Shown piece after piece: positions 25,419 through 37,343 of a stretch of 64,000 bases of DNA. This DNA is from Proteles cristata cristata. Taxonomy: Eukaryota > Chordata > Mammalia > Carnivora > Hyaenidae. The notes under the pieces were generated by a model that saw nothing but the letters and a program-made list of their open reading frames with translations, was not told where the DNA came from and did no database searches. The stretch is from positions 2,418,001 through 2,482,000 of the forward strand of contig JAESUZ010001735.1 of the NCBI GenBank assembly GCA_017311185.1. Reading direction: 5' to 3'. Every line of letters begins with the position of its first letter. Within the stretch, counting starts at the first letter, position 1. The translations under genes and the position numbers were made by a program.

Positions 25419-25913
25419 CTCATAGCCATAGTTGTAATAAATGCAGGGAAGATCTCAGACACAGGAAAACCAAAGCTTGGCTGTGGGGATGGGAGACTTC
25501 CCCTTTGAAGCAATATCCTCAGGGTGGTACAGACAGCTCCATCTCTACTACTTTGTGTTACAGATATTCAAGCCACCACCAGAGGCTTCAGACCATGGTA
25601 AGCAAATCTCATTAGACCAGGGATGAGAGATATCAATTCATGCTGAGGTTAGAAGTGGTCAGAACATAGATTAGAAGGCTTCGGTTAGCCAACATCCAAC
25701 TAGAACATCCCTTCGTTATCCTGTTAGGTGTTCAAGACTGAAGTCATTTTGACGGAGTCCTGGGAGGTCCACACCTCTTCCCCAGTCTGAGCCATACTCA
25801 CCCCATGGATGCTAGTTCTCAGTAGACATGAATCTGAGCCTCTAAAATTGCTCCCTTGAGAAGGGACAGGTCTCCACCTGGGAGAAGAGCCAGGTAGAGG
25901 CTCTACATAGGAG
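25419..25913. other. No feature recognised
   Basis: Unique-looking sequence between the Tigger copy and a CTCF-like motif. Confidence 0.4.
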
Positions 25914-25931
25914 TGTCCACTAGAGGCCAGG
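25914..25931 (+). promoter_or_regulatory. CTCF-like motif
   Basis: tgtccactagaggccagg matches 15 of 18 positions of the CTCF consensus. The one core mismatch (C for G in RKGGC) lowers its value compared with the motif at 23,585. Both motifs point the same way. Confidence 0.3.
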
Positions 25932-28059
25932 GGCTCTAAGCTGGTTTGGTTGAAGATGTATATGCGTTCTGAGAATAAGGGTATTCAGAGAGGAATTTGC
26001 CTATTCTGCTACACCTATCCTGACCTCTCCTCCTTGGTGCCCCTGAGGCTAGGAAACCCAGCAAGCTTGAAAGTAGAGCAAAAAGTCTTCACAAGATCGA
26101 CACGGAGACTGAAAATACCTTTAAGAAACCTATGAACACTATCTGTATGGCACATGTCCTTCAGAAAGCCAAGGCCTCCTGATTTCTTGGTATTGCAGTG
26201 CGGTCTTAAGCCCCTAAGACCAAGTGGCCAGGTCTACTAAGTTCTGCATTTGGACTAATGCAGAAGTTAGACTCCAGAACTGATACAGTGGATGCACAGG
26301 ACCCCAAGAGTTCACTGTCCCAAGAACACTTCTTCCATTCCAGAGAGTCAGAGGCACACTCTTGCCTCACCTGGAACTGCCACCCAGGAGCTTCTCCCCT
26401 CCAGCCTAGAACTGCCCTGCCCCCCTGCATGACCTTATGCTTGACCTCCTTGCTTGCATGAACGTTTGATCTGTGCAGAGACACGGCAAAGACAAACCAA
26501 GGGGGCCATCCTACCACAATTAGATCAAGCTGGAGTTCTTCCCAGCAGCTGGCACATGGCATGTGCTCCTTAAGTTCTGGAAGGATATGAAAGCAGGTGC
26601 TGCTTTATGGAAGTCTACAGTGACATCCTAGACCAAGGCTCAGATGAAGAGCCAGAAGTTGATGCCAGTAAGGTCTCCAACTTTCTTTTGAGCATCTCAG
26701 GTTGCGTTGGCTGAACCCCAGGTGCACAGGCTTTTCGCCTTCTTGTCTAGTTGAGAGTCGTTTCAATTGGAGACTCCTTTCAATTGCTAGACCACACTTC
26801 ACATTGTACTGACAGCTGCCCCATTCTCCCCCATGTTCTCAATCAATGCCACACCAGAACTCCCCATCAGCCCATGCATTATTTATCGCTAATGGGAGTA
26901 GGCTTACTCAAGGCATCGATGAATCCATTGATGCAGAGGTTTCATGAACCCCCTGACTCGGTCGGCAGGCAGAGGTCAGATTAAAGGCAAGGAGAAGAGG
27001 GATGATCTGAACTTTGAGAAGTCCGGGTCTGGTTTGCGGTCTCCATTCAGACAGGCCTCAGTTTCCCTCATCTGCACAAAGTGGGCAGACAGGCTAAGAG
27101 AATCCAAGGACCCTCCCAGTATTTTTTTTAAACTATTAAAACTGGAGGTTTCCAGGAACCGTTCCCAGAGCAGCTAGAAGGTCCAAAGCAGTTGAAACTA
27201 GTTAGCTTAACTAGGTCCGGCGCCTTCAGAAGTGGGGTTTTGGAAAAGCCATTAGTTTTACAACATCAGTGATGACTCACATACCCAGAGGCAACGAAGT
27301 CTGGCTCAGGCTTTCCATGACCAGCGTGGCTTCTTAGACATTTCTGCCTAGGGTAAGGGTTGATCTCATTTCTAGTAGGTTATAAAAAGTCATCTGTGCT
27401 CCTAAGAGATGGTTTGGAAAGCAGAGAACAGTAGGGGAAAGGAGTAAACCCTCTCAAGTCCCCCTAACCAAACCTGGACTTAGGGCTTGGTTTTAGACCT
27501 TGATCATTTGATGGGTCAAGATCTGCTTCAGGAGGGTGACCTACAATTTTGACTACTTGCCTAGCAGGCATTGGGTCTCCCAGTTTCACCATTACAGGTC
27601 TGCTCTTTAAACTCTTCAGCACTCAGGAGGGGAGATTTTTGTTGACATCTTTCAACTTTTTCCTGGAGAGGCCTTTTGCCTGTGCTCCTGGTCTGCTGTG
27701 CTATTACAATCTCTTGCTCCCCCATGAAGCTTACATTCCTAGTTCCTCCAGCCTCATACAGGCACAAACGTCACTTCTTGAGGTCCCCGACTTGTATGGG
27801 AACTAGTTTGAGGAGCCCTCTGGAGTCCCTGCTGCTAAGGAACCAGCACAGTCCAGGACTCAGCCCCAACGGCACCGCTCACAGCCTGCTCTGTGCCACC
27901 TGGGTCTCCTACCCTCCACTTCCTGGTCTCCGTCATGGCTGCCATCGTCCACGTAGCTCCTACACTGCAAGTCCCCGTCATGATTGCTTGCTCCCCGCTT
28001 CCTATCGGGGATCCAGTTCTCCAGCAGATCTGGCCATCACTTCGATCGCCAACCCGTTT
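25932..28059. other. No feature recognised
   Basis: Unique-looking sequence. A plus-strand frame of 178 codons begins at 27,676 and runs into the L2-like stretch that follows. Its translation shows no domain. Confidence 0.4.
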
Positions 28060-28430
28060 CGTCATGCCATGCTCATTGCTACCATTCTGATCTACATCTC
28101 ATCCCTGAGTAACCAGGATAGCTTCCTAACTGACACTCCCCAAGTCCTGTTGGCTGGAGTTAGACATCCCACCAGTGACCGACACAAGGTACACATCATT
28201 CACAAGCTTTGATTGCTAAGGCCTTCACAGCACCTTCGGAGTGAAGCTCGAATTCCATTGCCTCACGATCATGGTCCTGCAGAATCAAGTTCCCACCCAG
28301 CCATGTTCACGGCCACCAGCCCCACTCCAGGCTTGTGCTCCAGACACGGTCTTGTTTGTCCCCCAACTCCTTACTGCTACAGGAACTTTGCACTGGCCAT
28401 TTCAACTTTAAAGGTTTGAGGGTTTTGCAG
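28060..28430 (+). repeat. Possible ancient LINE-2 fragment
   Basis: The order of words (ccattgcctcacgatcatgg, then a ccagccccactccag-like stretch, then ctacaggaactttgcactgg) parallels the L2 region from 'cccattgcc' through 'cagggcctttgcactggc'. Heavily diverged. Confidence 0.42.
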
Positions 28431-29399
28431 ACTAATAATTCAGGCATCTGCTCAGAGGTTCCTCCCAGCCTTCAGACTTCCAAACCGGAAAGTTGCCAGT
28501 GAAGCCCACATTGGACTCAAGCACAGGGATGGAGTTTACAGATGTATGGCATGTTCTATCGGGGGATCACATTCTCCAAGTTTGTATTTAATGCTTTATC
28601 CCAGAAGGGTTAGAAAGCCTTGGTCATGTGACCTTGTTGCAGTGGTGACCTTTCAGTATAGTCTAGGCAGAGAGGTTTTGCAAACTAGCTTTCCAACAAA
28701 CGTTTTGTTCAGCTATTTAGTTTTACAGGTTACTGTAGTTATGTCAAGTGGATTGGCCCCCACCAAGACGGGCTATGGTCCTACCTCATCAGGTATGGTG
28801 GGGTCCTAAGTCAAATGCAAATAGAAGAGGCCAGAATGGATTGTAAAACTGGAGTCCAAGCTTACAGGGACACTAGAGTATTCCTTGCACTAGTGTAATG
28901 CCTGGCATGTAGCAAGTGCTTGGAGTTCAGAGTACATTTATCCCCTTTAGCCCCTAGCTGGGATTTTTAAACTTGGCTTCAGTCTCTGGTGGTACAGGCT
29001 TAGAAGCAGAGCATCTTTTGAGGTTTAAGGGCAAGAGTTGGGTTTAGACAACAAGCTTACTACCCCTCCAGCCCCTCTTGATTCTAGAAGGCTCTTGGAG
29101 TGGGGAAGTCTCTCCCAGACACAATGCCATCCTTGAAAGTCTTCATTCCTGAACCACCCGTAGTCCACCTTCCCATGGGATTCCCTCATTCCCAACTGGA
29201 GACCCTATTCAGAAATGATGGGCAAAGAAAGGCCTTCAGTGAGGTGATAACACCACAGAGCTGGCTGGCCTCTAATCGCCTACTTTTGCACAGTTCCATG
29301 GAGGGCAGTCAAAGCCATCAACTGCTGGAAGCCCAATAGCCTGAAGCTGCACCCAACACCTTGTAACTAGGACAAGGCCTAGGGAACGGGCTGGGACAG
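28431..29399. other. No clear feature
   Basis: Mostly unrecognised. A short L2/MIR-end-like word (gtaatgcctggcatgtagca) lies near 28,896, too short to assign. Confidence 0.4.
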
Positions 29400-29879
29400 G
29401 ATGGTAAAACCTTGGATTGCGAGGAACTTGTTCTGCAAGTGTTCTGCAGGAGGAGCAGGCGTTTCTAGATTTTAAACTTGCCAAATGAACGATGTCTTGC
29501 AATACCAGTAGTAGGTGATTGATGAAGGTCACATGATCACCATGGAGTCAATGGTTCTCTTACTGCGGGATTGGGAGGGATCATCTTCCATGCTCGGATG
29601 CTTACTCTCAGGCCACAGTGTTTGGCAGAGATCAGCGATTTTTCAGAACATTGGAAGGTGCTCACAACTGGCACTAGTGTTCTGCACTTATGGACAGTCC
29701 TTTATTTCTCCATGCAAGAGTAAGCTCAGGAAGGCTTTGCTTCATTTTAGGTCAAGCTGCCTGCAGATAGAGACCCTTTCCTCTGCTGCCTTATTGCCAG
29801 TCACATTAAATACAGTATAGGCCAAGAGTTTATTAATACTGAACTGTAGTCAGTGTCTGTGAGGGTATGTAATGGCCCC

Positions 29880-31400
29880 CATGCAAAAAAAAGGTTAAGA
29901 ATGTATTGTGAGTGGCCAAGACTGCAAGATTTTAGGAGTCTGTCATTCATTTTGCACAATATTAAAAAAATAAGGGGGCTAGGTGCAGCAAGAGGAGTCA
30001 CAAGAATACCAAGCCAACAGCCTCATTTTCTGGAAGATGTAGGAAAGTTGCTTCTGGTATGAGAAGCAACTAGCAAGGGATACAGTGATGGAGTTATCTG
30101 CAAGAAGGCAAAGGCCTTGTACACTGACCTCATAAGTAGACCTCCAGGTACGTCAACAGAAAAGAAGTCTCCAAGCCAAGCAGGGGAGGGTTTGAGAAGT
30201 TTAAGAGAGTGGACATCCTTAGTGTTGGGAGGCACGGAGAGGTGGGGAGTTCAGATGCTGAAGCAGTTGAGGGGTTCACCAGGTTCCAGAAGCTCATGGT
30301 TTCTGAAGGTCACTGCAGTAGCAGGTTTCTAACTGCTAGGAGATGGGGTTTGGGAAATAGATGCCAAAGAGGACCTACATTAAAGAGAATGCAATGCCTG
30401 GTCACAAGCCCATGGAAGACTGTCTTGTGTTAATGCAAGTGCGGGTTTCAAGGTCAAGCCCCTGCTCATGTGTCATTCTGAGAATCCATGAGCCTTCAGG
30501 AAATGCAAGGTGCAGAAGAGCCAGTTAAATGTTCTATAGAAGCCCAATGGCAAGGCTCGGGTCATTTGTAGCTTATTCATTGAGTGGGTCAGTGAGGTCT
30601 TCAGCTCTGCAGTGAAGAAATACCTTTTAGAAAGGGTATCTGCTACTCAAGACCTTGCTGGTTATGGGTAATGTTCCTACTCAGCCTCCAGGCTTTGAGG
30701 ATAACTTACTGGAGGAATTTGAGTTCATTAAGGTCAAGTTCCTTTTTCCCCCCCCAAGACCACTCCAATCCTCCAGCCCATGAATCAGCAGGTCATTTTG
30801 AACTTCAAGAAGCTTTACATTGAAGAATTATTTAAGCAACGCTTCAAGGTGACTGAAGGAATAAACCTTACCCTTTGGGAGTTTTGGGAAGACTTCCCAC
30901 ATCATGAACTGCCTCAAGATCAATAGAGCCTGGAATGGGGTCACCAAGAGAGCCCTCAATTCTGCTTAGAGAAATCTGGCCTGATTGCATTCTTGGACAG
31001 GACCTAGATGGCCTTGTTCATGAACAGGAGCTGCTAGTTGTTGAAGTTGGGTCCTTGGGGAAGAGCATGGGATGGGAGGTAAATGAGGACATTTAAGAGC
31101 TGGTGGAGGAACATGGCCAGGTGCTACCCACTGACAAACTGATGAACGTGCATCGTGAGCCACAGCAAGAGTTTGTGGAGATCCTGTCTGTAGAGGAGGG
31201 AAAGGAATCCCTTACTTCAAAGGGGATCAGGGAAACATGTGAAGTGTGGAAGACAGTGCAAAAATTTTGTGGAAAACACCACCCGAATAAGGCTGTCGTA
31301 GTGCTAACTGAATCTGACGACAATGCAATGTTGCATTTCCATGAAATTCTCTAAAGGAGGCAAAAAAAAAAAAAAAGGGTCATTGGATAGGCTCGTGTTT
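29880..31400 (+). pseudogene. Decayed Tigger (pogo-type) transposase
   Basis: Matches to a Tigger transposase run in order across several frames. Near 30,000-30,060 there is an N-terminal DNA-binding-region piece (HFLEDVGKLLLV). Near 30,190-30,260 come a GGFEKFKR-like word and HGEVGSSDAEAVEGF (compare the family's 'HGEAASAD'). Near 30,360 lies MPKRTYI. From 30,656 the catalytic-region piece reads LLVMGNVPTQPPGFEDNLLE, then PMNQQVILNFKKLY near 30,777-30,820. The C-terminal tail (31,230-31,400) reads EVWKTVQKFCGKHHPNKAVV then HFHEIL. The family's LLVLDNAPGHP catalytic aspartate is glycine here (MGN). Stops and frameshifts, including an A-run at about 31,362-31,376, prevent a product. Confidence 0.85.
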
Positions 31401-31442
31401 AAGTTACTTGACAAAAAAGATTCCATTGAGCCAATAGATAGC

Positions 31443-31500
31443 TGTGATTCCATTAGTGATCATGAAAGTCATGTGATTCCATTAGTGATCATGAAAGTCA
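31443..31500 (+). repeat. Exact 29-bp tandem duplication
   Basis: A 29-bp unit starting tgtgattccattagtgat occurs twice, head to tail and without mismatch (31,443-31,471 and 31,472-31,500). It sits inside the Tigger element downstream of the transposase remnant and is absent from the shorter copy. Confidence 0.95.
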
Positions 31501-31743
31501 TGCTACATAACCTTCCTCTGGTCTCCCTCACACCAGCCACAATGGTAAGTGCAGGTTATTTATATTTTTTGTATTTTGTGTTCTAGCAGTGTTGTAGTCA
31601 TTTTTGTGAATATTTTGGGGTTGTGGAACGAATCTTCTGGGTTTGTTTTTTCTTACAGGGAAGTTTGCTTTGATATACGAATTCTTTGGATTACAAGCAT
31701 GCTTCCGGAAAGAATTATGCTTTCAGACCAAGGTTTTATGGTA

Positions 31744-34530
31744 TTGAAGTTGCCAAGTTATCGGGGGGTGGGGGAGGAAGAGGCAGCATGGAGGCTGGAG
31801 AGAGACGGGGGTGAGTAGGTGGGAATGCACAGGAGAGGCAGCCAAAAACCCATGTCAGAATCTCCAGGGGCATAATGAGGGACTCAAGAGCTTAGACTTC
31901 ATGGCAAGTCTGTTGATTTAGAGGCAGAGTAGTACTTAATACATGCTAAATGCTCCGATAGAAGCGATCGGCAGTCTCTCAAGAGATGAAAGCCATCCAG
32001 GAGCCACAGAGGGACTGGCTAGGCTCCCCACCCCCATATGCAAGTTTGGAGGCTGACCTGGGACTCCCAATGGGATCCTGTGAACTATACCTAAAGATCA
32101 TATCCACATGGGTCAGGTCAGAGAAGCAGCCTAGGTGATGGTCAGAAGAGGCTCACGTCAGCCATCTGTCCTCACATCTGCTTTATGCCCATCCAAAGCC
32201 CAGCGCCTGAGTGCCATCTAGGTTTCCAAGGCTACAGTGCCTTAGGACTGGATTGTCAGAGGGCTATATGTGGCCTAGAATGGATTCCAAGAATGGATGC
32301 ATTTCTAGGGGTCGCATTGCTGGGTACCATCCACCCCCTGCAGGAATAGGGTTTTCCCCCAAGAGGTGGAAGATTCTCCTGTAACTGACACCTGGTCGCC
32401 CACTACAGCTTCACCACTGCGTCTACGTGGTCGTTCAACTGTAAGGGCCCTCACTCAAGGACACTCACTCCCCCCCAGTTCAGGAGGAGGGGGAGGGAGA
32501 TCAAGCAGCCACCACTTTGCCCAGCTATACTCTTCACACCAAGCCACATCATCTGTTAGCACGGCCTCCACCGTTCCTGGTTTACAGGTCCACCCTGTCT
32601 GGTCAGTTGTAACCAGGGTTCTAGGACACAGGCCATGGGTCCCCAGCCTGAAATTAGGGATTGTACAGCTACAGCTGCCAACGTGAACATGCACAGGGCC
32701 TTTGGGGAAAGTTGGAGCTCCAGAGAGCACTTTGGGGAAGACCCTCTGAGGAATCCCAGCTTAGGAGCACAGACCATCCTCAAGGCCATGCAGGAAAGGC
32801 TTGGGATCAGCTTTGCAAGCCTGTTCTAGTTGTGGGAAGGATGAAGAGGATGGAACACCAGGATCTGTGGCCTGGACTCTTCCCCTACCTCACCCCACAC
32901 ACACACATGAGTCCGTGATCACTGGTCTGAAGCATATCCTCTGGGCTCCCACCTGAGAGAAATCCTTTATCAGCCACCACGTGTGGTTTACCCCAGCATG
33001 ACAGGGTCAGCCTGGTCCTTAAGGAACTCCCAGTCCCGTGGGGGAGGGGAAGTAGAGGAGTGGGGTGATCAGAGACAGCTTGTGTAGCAGACACGTTGTG
33101 TCCCCAATGCACACACTTAGTCTTTCCCAGTCTCCGATGGGACCAAATGGGTAGTTCCAGGCAGGGACAGGGTCTGGCCTCAAGCACGGCCTTGCTTTTT
33201 ACCCAAGGCACAGCTCACCTCACCACAGATGCATAGGTGTGGCTTACCAGTGCAGCCAAGTTCAAGCTCAGGTTCAGCTCCTGTCCAATGGAAGATGGGA
33301 GCCAGTGAGCAGATGGCCCATGCCCTATACCTGAGATGGGCAACTCGGTCAGGCATTTGTGGTCCCAGTGATTCACAGAAGCCACTTCCATATGCCTTTA
33401 TTTTTGGGGCTTGCTACTGCCAAGATGGCTTCCTTGCCCAACTACCTCTGTCCTGAGATCTGGACTCTGATGCTTTCAAGGGAGCCTAAGTTAGGACAGA
33501 TGAGTGGGGGTACCAGCTACATAAAGGACAGACCCTGTAGGAGCCACACTGCCAGTCAAGGGCAAGTAGGTTCTGCATTGTAAGAACACTTCCCATAGCT
33601 TAGGACAGTGACAGGTAGGTAGCCTCTTCTAGGGACAGATGTACTGGGAAAGACGCCATCTTCCTCATGGAGAACTTCATGCTCACGGTCAGTAGGCTGC
33701 ATTGTTCATGAGGAAGGGAGACCATGAGCTTGTAGGGCATTGGAACTGGGGAGAGAAGTTGAAGATTAGGATAAAGGCACACATCTGCCAGGTCAGGCAG
33801 TCCTGGTGGTACATGGCCAGAAGGACTCAAAACTCCATGCCCATCACGAAGCTCCATCATGCACCGTTTTTATGAACGATCCCATATAGCTCTGGTTCAA
33901 GATCTTCCTGAAGAATCAGCCTACACTTCCATGTTAAGAAAAAAGTTGTTCCCAGACGATGGCCACCTTCTTCGGTCTCTGTATTTACAAGGGCTTGAAC
34001 TTCCTTGAGGAAAGACGCTGGTTTTTGAGGAGGATAAAGTAGAGCAAGGACCTTGGCCAAAACCTATGACCCACACCCATGTCCCTCCCAGCCTTGCTAC
34101 AGTCCTGGACAGAGCAGTGCACCTTCCTTTCTCATAGACTCGAACCGGGCCAGGCCTTCCAGATTCAGCTCTGTCCCAGGTGCTCTTCACAGCCGGAGCT
34201 GAGGACTCGTCCCCACGGACCACCCCTCCCTAGACTTTGCACCTGGCACAGCAGCACAGACATCTTGACGCCCTCTTTAAGGGGACAGTCAGGGAAACAC
34301 TGGGCTTCCATAGCTAGAAAAGGACTAAGTGCAGTGGCTGTTTACTAGGAATGCCCCACAGCAGGTAGGGGTGACAAACTGGAGGAACACTCCGTGACGT
34401 GGGGAAGTCCCAGAGGAACCCAGTGGGGACGGGACAGAAGAAGAGGAGAAGATCCTAAGGATGCGTAAGCAGGATTGAGAACCTGACTCCGGTGTAGTTT
34501 TAAGTGTGGAAGCTTGCTGACTGGCTTAAG
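31744..34530. other. No feature recognised
   Basis: The last 2.8 kb of the SINE-poor half. Overlapping opposite-strand frames (up to 108 codons near 32,366-33,211) have no family resemblance. A short (CA)n lies near 32,896. Confidence 0.4.
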
Positions 34531-34541
34531 AGTTCACTTTA

Positions 34542-34747
34542 GGGGCGCCTGGGTGGCTTAGTCGGTTAAGCGTCCGACTTTTGCTTAAGTCATGATCTCT
34601 CGATTCGTGGGTTCGAGCCCCGCATCGGGGTCTGTGCTGACTGCCAGCTCAGAACCTGGAGCCTGCTTCGGTCTAACTCCCTCGCTCTCTGACCCTCCCT
34701 TGCTCGCTCGCTCTCTCTCTCCTAGAAATAAAAACAAGAAAAAAAAA
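34542..34747 (+). mobile_element. tRNA-Lys SINE, type B
   Basis: The first carnivore SINE of the window. It starts ggggcgcctgggtggcttag, has a B-box-like gggttcgagcccc, the type-B words ctgactgccagctcag and ctcctagaaataaa, and an A-tail. The flanking duplication agttcactttag lies at 34,531-34,542 and 34,748-34,759. Diverged CT-rich middle. Confidence 0.95.
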
Positions 34748-34759
34748 AGTTCACTTTAG

Positions 34760-35345
34760 TGCAGGAGCGGCTGGTACTCAGTGCTCACACTTGAGCTTCA
34801 TTAGGAAGAAACGCAGATAGGGCGAGAAGGAATCTACTCCCAGGTGCCTGGACTTAAGCTCTCGTGCTTTGTGGAGTTAAGAAAGCAAAGCTGTGGAAGA
34901 AGGCGGCCTGGTGGCAGAAGAATGGGCTCTTCTGGGAGCCTTGCCAAAGTAAAGGGAGGCTCCCACCCGGCACAGGTGGCCTCAATCTCTGGGTGATCTG
35001 CACGGGTCTCGGAGGAGGTGCAGCTTTGGGGTCTGAGCTAGCAGGCCATCTGCCTTCTTCCCTTCCCACCATACAAGGGCAAGTTCAGCAAAGAGGGGAA
35101 GCACAGCTGGGAAGGTTTGGGACCGCAGGCTGAGCTCATGTTGCCCTCAGTAGGCAATGCGCTTACCTAGGAGCGCTCTCCATTTTTACCTGCCTCGAAA
35201 CACATGCAGGTCAGAGGCTCAACCCTTCGGAAAGCATTAGTTCCCCATCCCCCCAAAAGCAGCTCTTTGTGCCAGCTCTAACTTCCGCCTTGTTCGAATA
35301 CAGGTTTGATCAATTGAACCATGCACCCGTTTAATTGGCAGAACC
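34760..35345. other. No feature recognised
   Basis: Unique-looking, G+C-richer than the left half. Opposite-strand frames at 34,854-35,133 are chance-sized. Confidence 0.4.
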
Positions 35346-35480
35346 CTACAGCTACATACTAGGCCCCCAGTTTAACAGTGGGGAAACAGAAGCACAGGAA
35401 GGTTAAGTAACTTGCCCAATGTCCACAGGGGACTCCAGCGGTCAGGCTCTAGAACGCCCGGACTTAGCCCTGCCCCCCAC
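35346..35480 (-). repeat. MIR fragment
   Basis: Contains acagtggggaaacagaagc, aggttaagtaacttgccc and aatgtccacaggggactcca in reverse-strand MIR order, ending in a ccggactta word. Moderate divergence. Confidence 0.75.
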
Positions 35481-36520
35481 CACGTTACACGGACTCAGAA
35501 CTCAGTAGGGCTTGCGGCCATGCCCCCATGAGCCCTCTCTGGTACTTTCCAGGCCAGAGATTTGCTTTAATAGTCACTGGGGAGAAGGAGCTGGGAAATG
35601 GCCGTGGGAGTACAATGTTGGGAGACTGCAGTTACCAGTCAGCCCATCAGGGAAGAGACTGGGGTAGCTTTGAACCCTCCTGGGATCTGCTCACAGCCCT
35701 TAGAGGCCGAGCTGCTATTAGCCAGCCTGCCTGTTTCCCTCTACATCTCAGGAGGATGCACATTCAGAGCCCAGTGCCCTTGAGAGGTTATGCTGCTGAG
35801 AGCCCCGTGCAGCCAGGACTAGGAAAGCTCTCTCTCCCCACCCTGGCTGGAGAAGCTGGGCTTGGGGGGTTGGGGGGGTGGGGACGGGTAGCTACCGGGT
35901 CACAGAACAGCTCTTTCGCTAGACAGCCCTGCTAACCGAGACCCCATCCTTTGTCATCCCGTTTCCCTCTGCTGTGGTCCCCACGCCCCACGGGGAGCCC
36001 CCAAGCACACCAGAGCTCGGGCCCCACCCGTATACACAGGTCTTTGCAAAGGAGAAAGCTCGGAGAGGCCGAGAAGGAGCTTCTTGGAGGATTTGAGAAA
36101 GAGTAAGAACAAGCTTTCGCGGAGTGGGCTCCTGGAAGACAGACAGCGCAGCTCCCTTCCTTCTCCATCTCCCCTCCTCAGCTCTGCAGCAGCCCCAGAA
36201 CAGGGGCAAGGCTTGCAGGCTTCCCCAAGGGAATACAGCCCCGGCTCACCCCCCACTTCTCCATAGGCCTTAGATCTGACTCTGAACAGCCTCCCGACTG
36301 ATCTTTCTTCCTCACCCCCACCCCCCGTTGGAAAACAATACTTCTGGATTTGCCTAAAATCTAGAATATTTTAAGAGATAGAAACCTAATCAGCAACAGC
36401 CCACCCCCCAAAAAAACCTTCAGAAGGCATCCTTGGCTTAGAAGAAATAAGAGCAGCACTTCGACCCCCCACCCCTGAGGACCGCGAGCTTAGGAGGACA
36501 GAACAGCAGCACCCAGGGGC
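35481..36520. other. GC-rich unique sequence, no gene recognised
   Basis: Chance frames of up to 135 codons (35,528-35,935, plus) overlap several on the other strand. A G-run cluster (ggggggttgggggggtgggg, about 35,862-35,884) could form a G-quadruplex. No repeat is recognised. Confidence 0.4.
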
Positions 36521-36524
36521 GGTC

Positions 36525-36780
36525 CTTTTGACCCCCCCCGCCTGGCTGCCATGGCGGCTGCCCATTGGCTGGCTGCTCTCCACCCAAATGCCTCTCACCT
36601 GGGCCCAAGGAGCCGCCCCCCGGAAGTATTTAATTCCAGGTGCCCTTGGTCAGTGCCGTTTGTAAGGAAGCTCCCAGTTGATGCTGCTGTCTGGGTGTAA
36701 TCGGGAACAGTGCTGCCTTCCACTGTTAAGTGTGTCCCCGTTTTAACAATAAAGGACCCGATTTATACAGGAGGACGTGA
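36525..36780 (+). promoter_or_regulatory. Promoter-like segment (weak)
   Basis: Within about 140 bp there are a YY1-like gccatggcggc (36,548), a reverse CCAAT box (cccattggctgg, 36,563), E-boxes (cacctg and caggtg), an ETS-like ccggaagt (36,620) and an AT-rich tatttaattcc (36,627). This is a plausible core-promoter or enhancer mix in a locally GC-rich stretch. I see no following exon with a clear frame, and CpG density is too low by eye for a good island. Confidence 0.25.
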
Positions 36781-37139
36781 GTCCCTCTCTACCTAACCCG
36801 TTTGCAGAAAGTCACTCCCGCCAGGATGGCGGCATCCGGGACAGAAGCGTTTGCAGGGAGAGAAGGAGGTCTCAGAAGAGCGTGTTGGGAATGCTCTGGC
36901 CCCTGGGAATAAGCCTCAGCTGGGGCTCTGCCTTCCCGAAGCCTGGCCGGGACCTGCCTGATGTAACGAGGCTCCACCTTACCTTCCCGCCTCTTCCCTG
37001 CACTCTGCAGCAGTCAGATGCCAGTAGTGCCTTTAACTTTGGTTGCTCCTGATCGCTCTGGCTGTGGGAGTGTCCCCTGCGGCTTTGTTTAAATACTCCT
37101 TACACTGCACCTGAATGCACACTACCATGGATCCAAACT

Positions 37140-37300
37140 CTAGTACGGCCACTGCCTAGCTGTGAAGTCTGGGTGAAGTGATTTGCCTTTCCCTGCCTCT
37201 GTTTCCCCACCTGAAAACAGAGGTGGTCCCCAAACTGGGGATATCAGAAGGATTAAATGAATTAATATTCATAAATCTTTAGAACATTGCATGCAATATA
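37140..37300 (+). repeat. MIR fragment
   Basis: cctagctgtgaagtctgggt, ctctgtttccccacctgaaa and gaaggattaaatgaattaat follow the MIR consensus in order. The last word is the well-known 'ggattaaatgagttaat' region. Confidence 0.82.
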
Positions 37301-37343
37301 ATAGGGCTATAAAGAGCCCAGTAATTAAAAATAAGATGACCGA

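Larger units (their letters stand above)
29402..31741 (+). mobile_element. Near full-length Tigger-family DNA transposon
   Basis: A 2,340-bp element whose left end (taaaaccttggattgcgag at 29,405) and right end (gaccaaggttttatgg at 31,726-31,741) are inverted repeats of each other and match the ends of the copy at 24,683. TA follows at 31,742-31,743; the left TA has decayed to GA. The interior holds a broken transposase gene (29,880-31,400). Length and content fit an autonomous pogo/Tigger element that died and decayed in place. It lies 4 kb downstream of its shorter relative, in the same orientation. Confidence 0.88.

Noticed and set aside
27676..28212. 178-codon plus-strand frame as a gene
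   Set aside because: It runs into L2-like sequence and a second frame overlaps it on the same strand. The translation is low in recognisable content.
29402..31741. A domesticated host gene derived from the Tigger transposase
   Set aside because: Stops, frameshifts and the altered catalytic-region aspartate are spread along the whole frame, and both transposon ends are still attached. This is a fossil element rather than a conserved gene.
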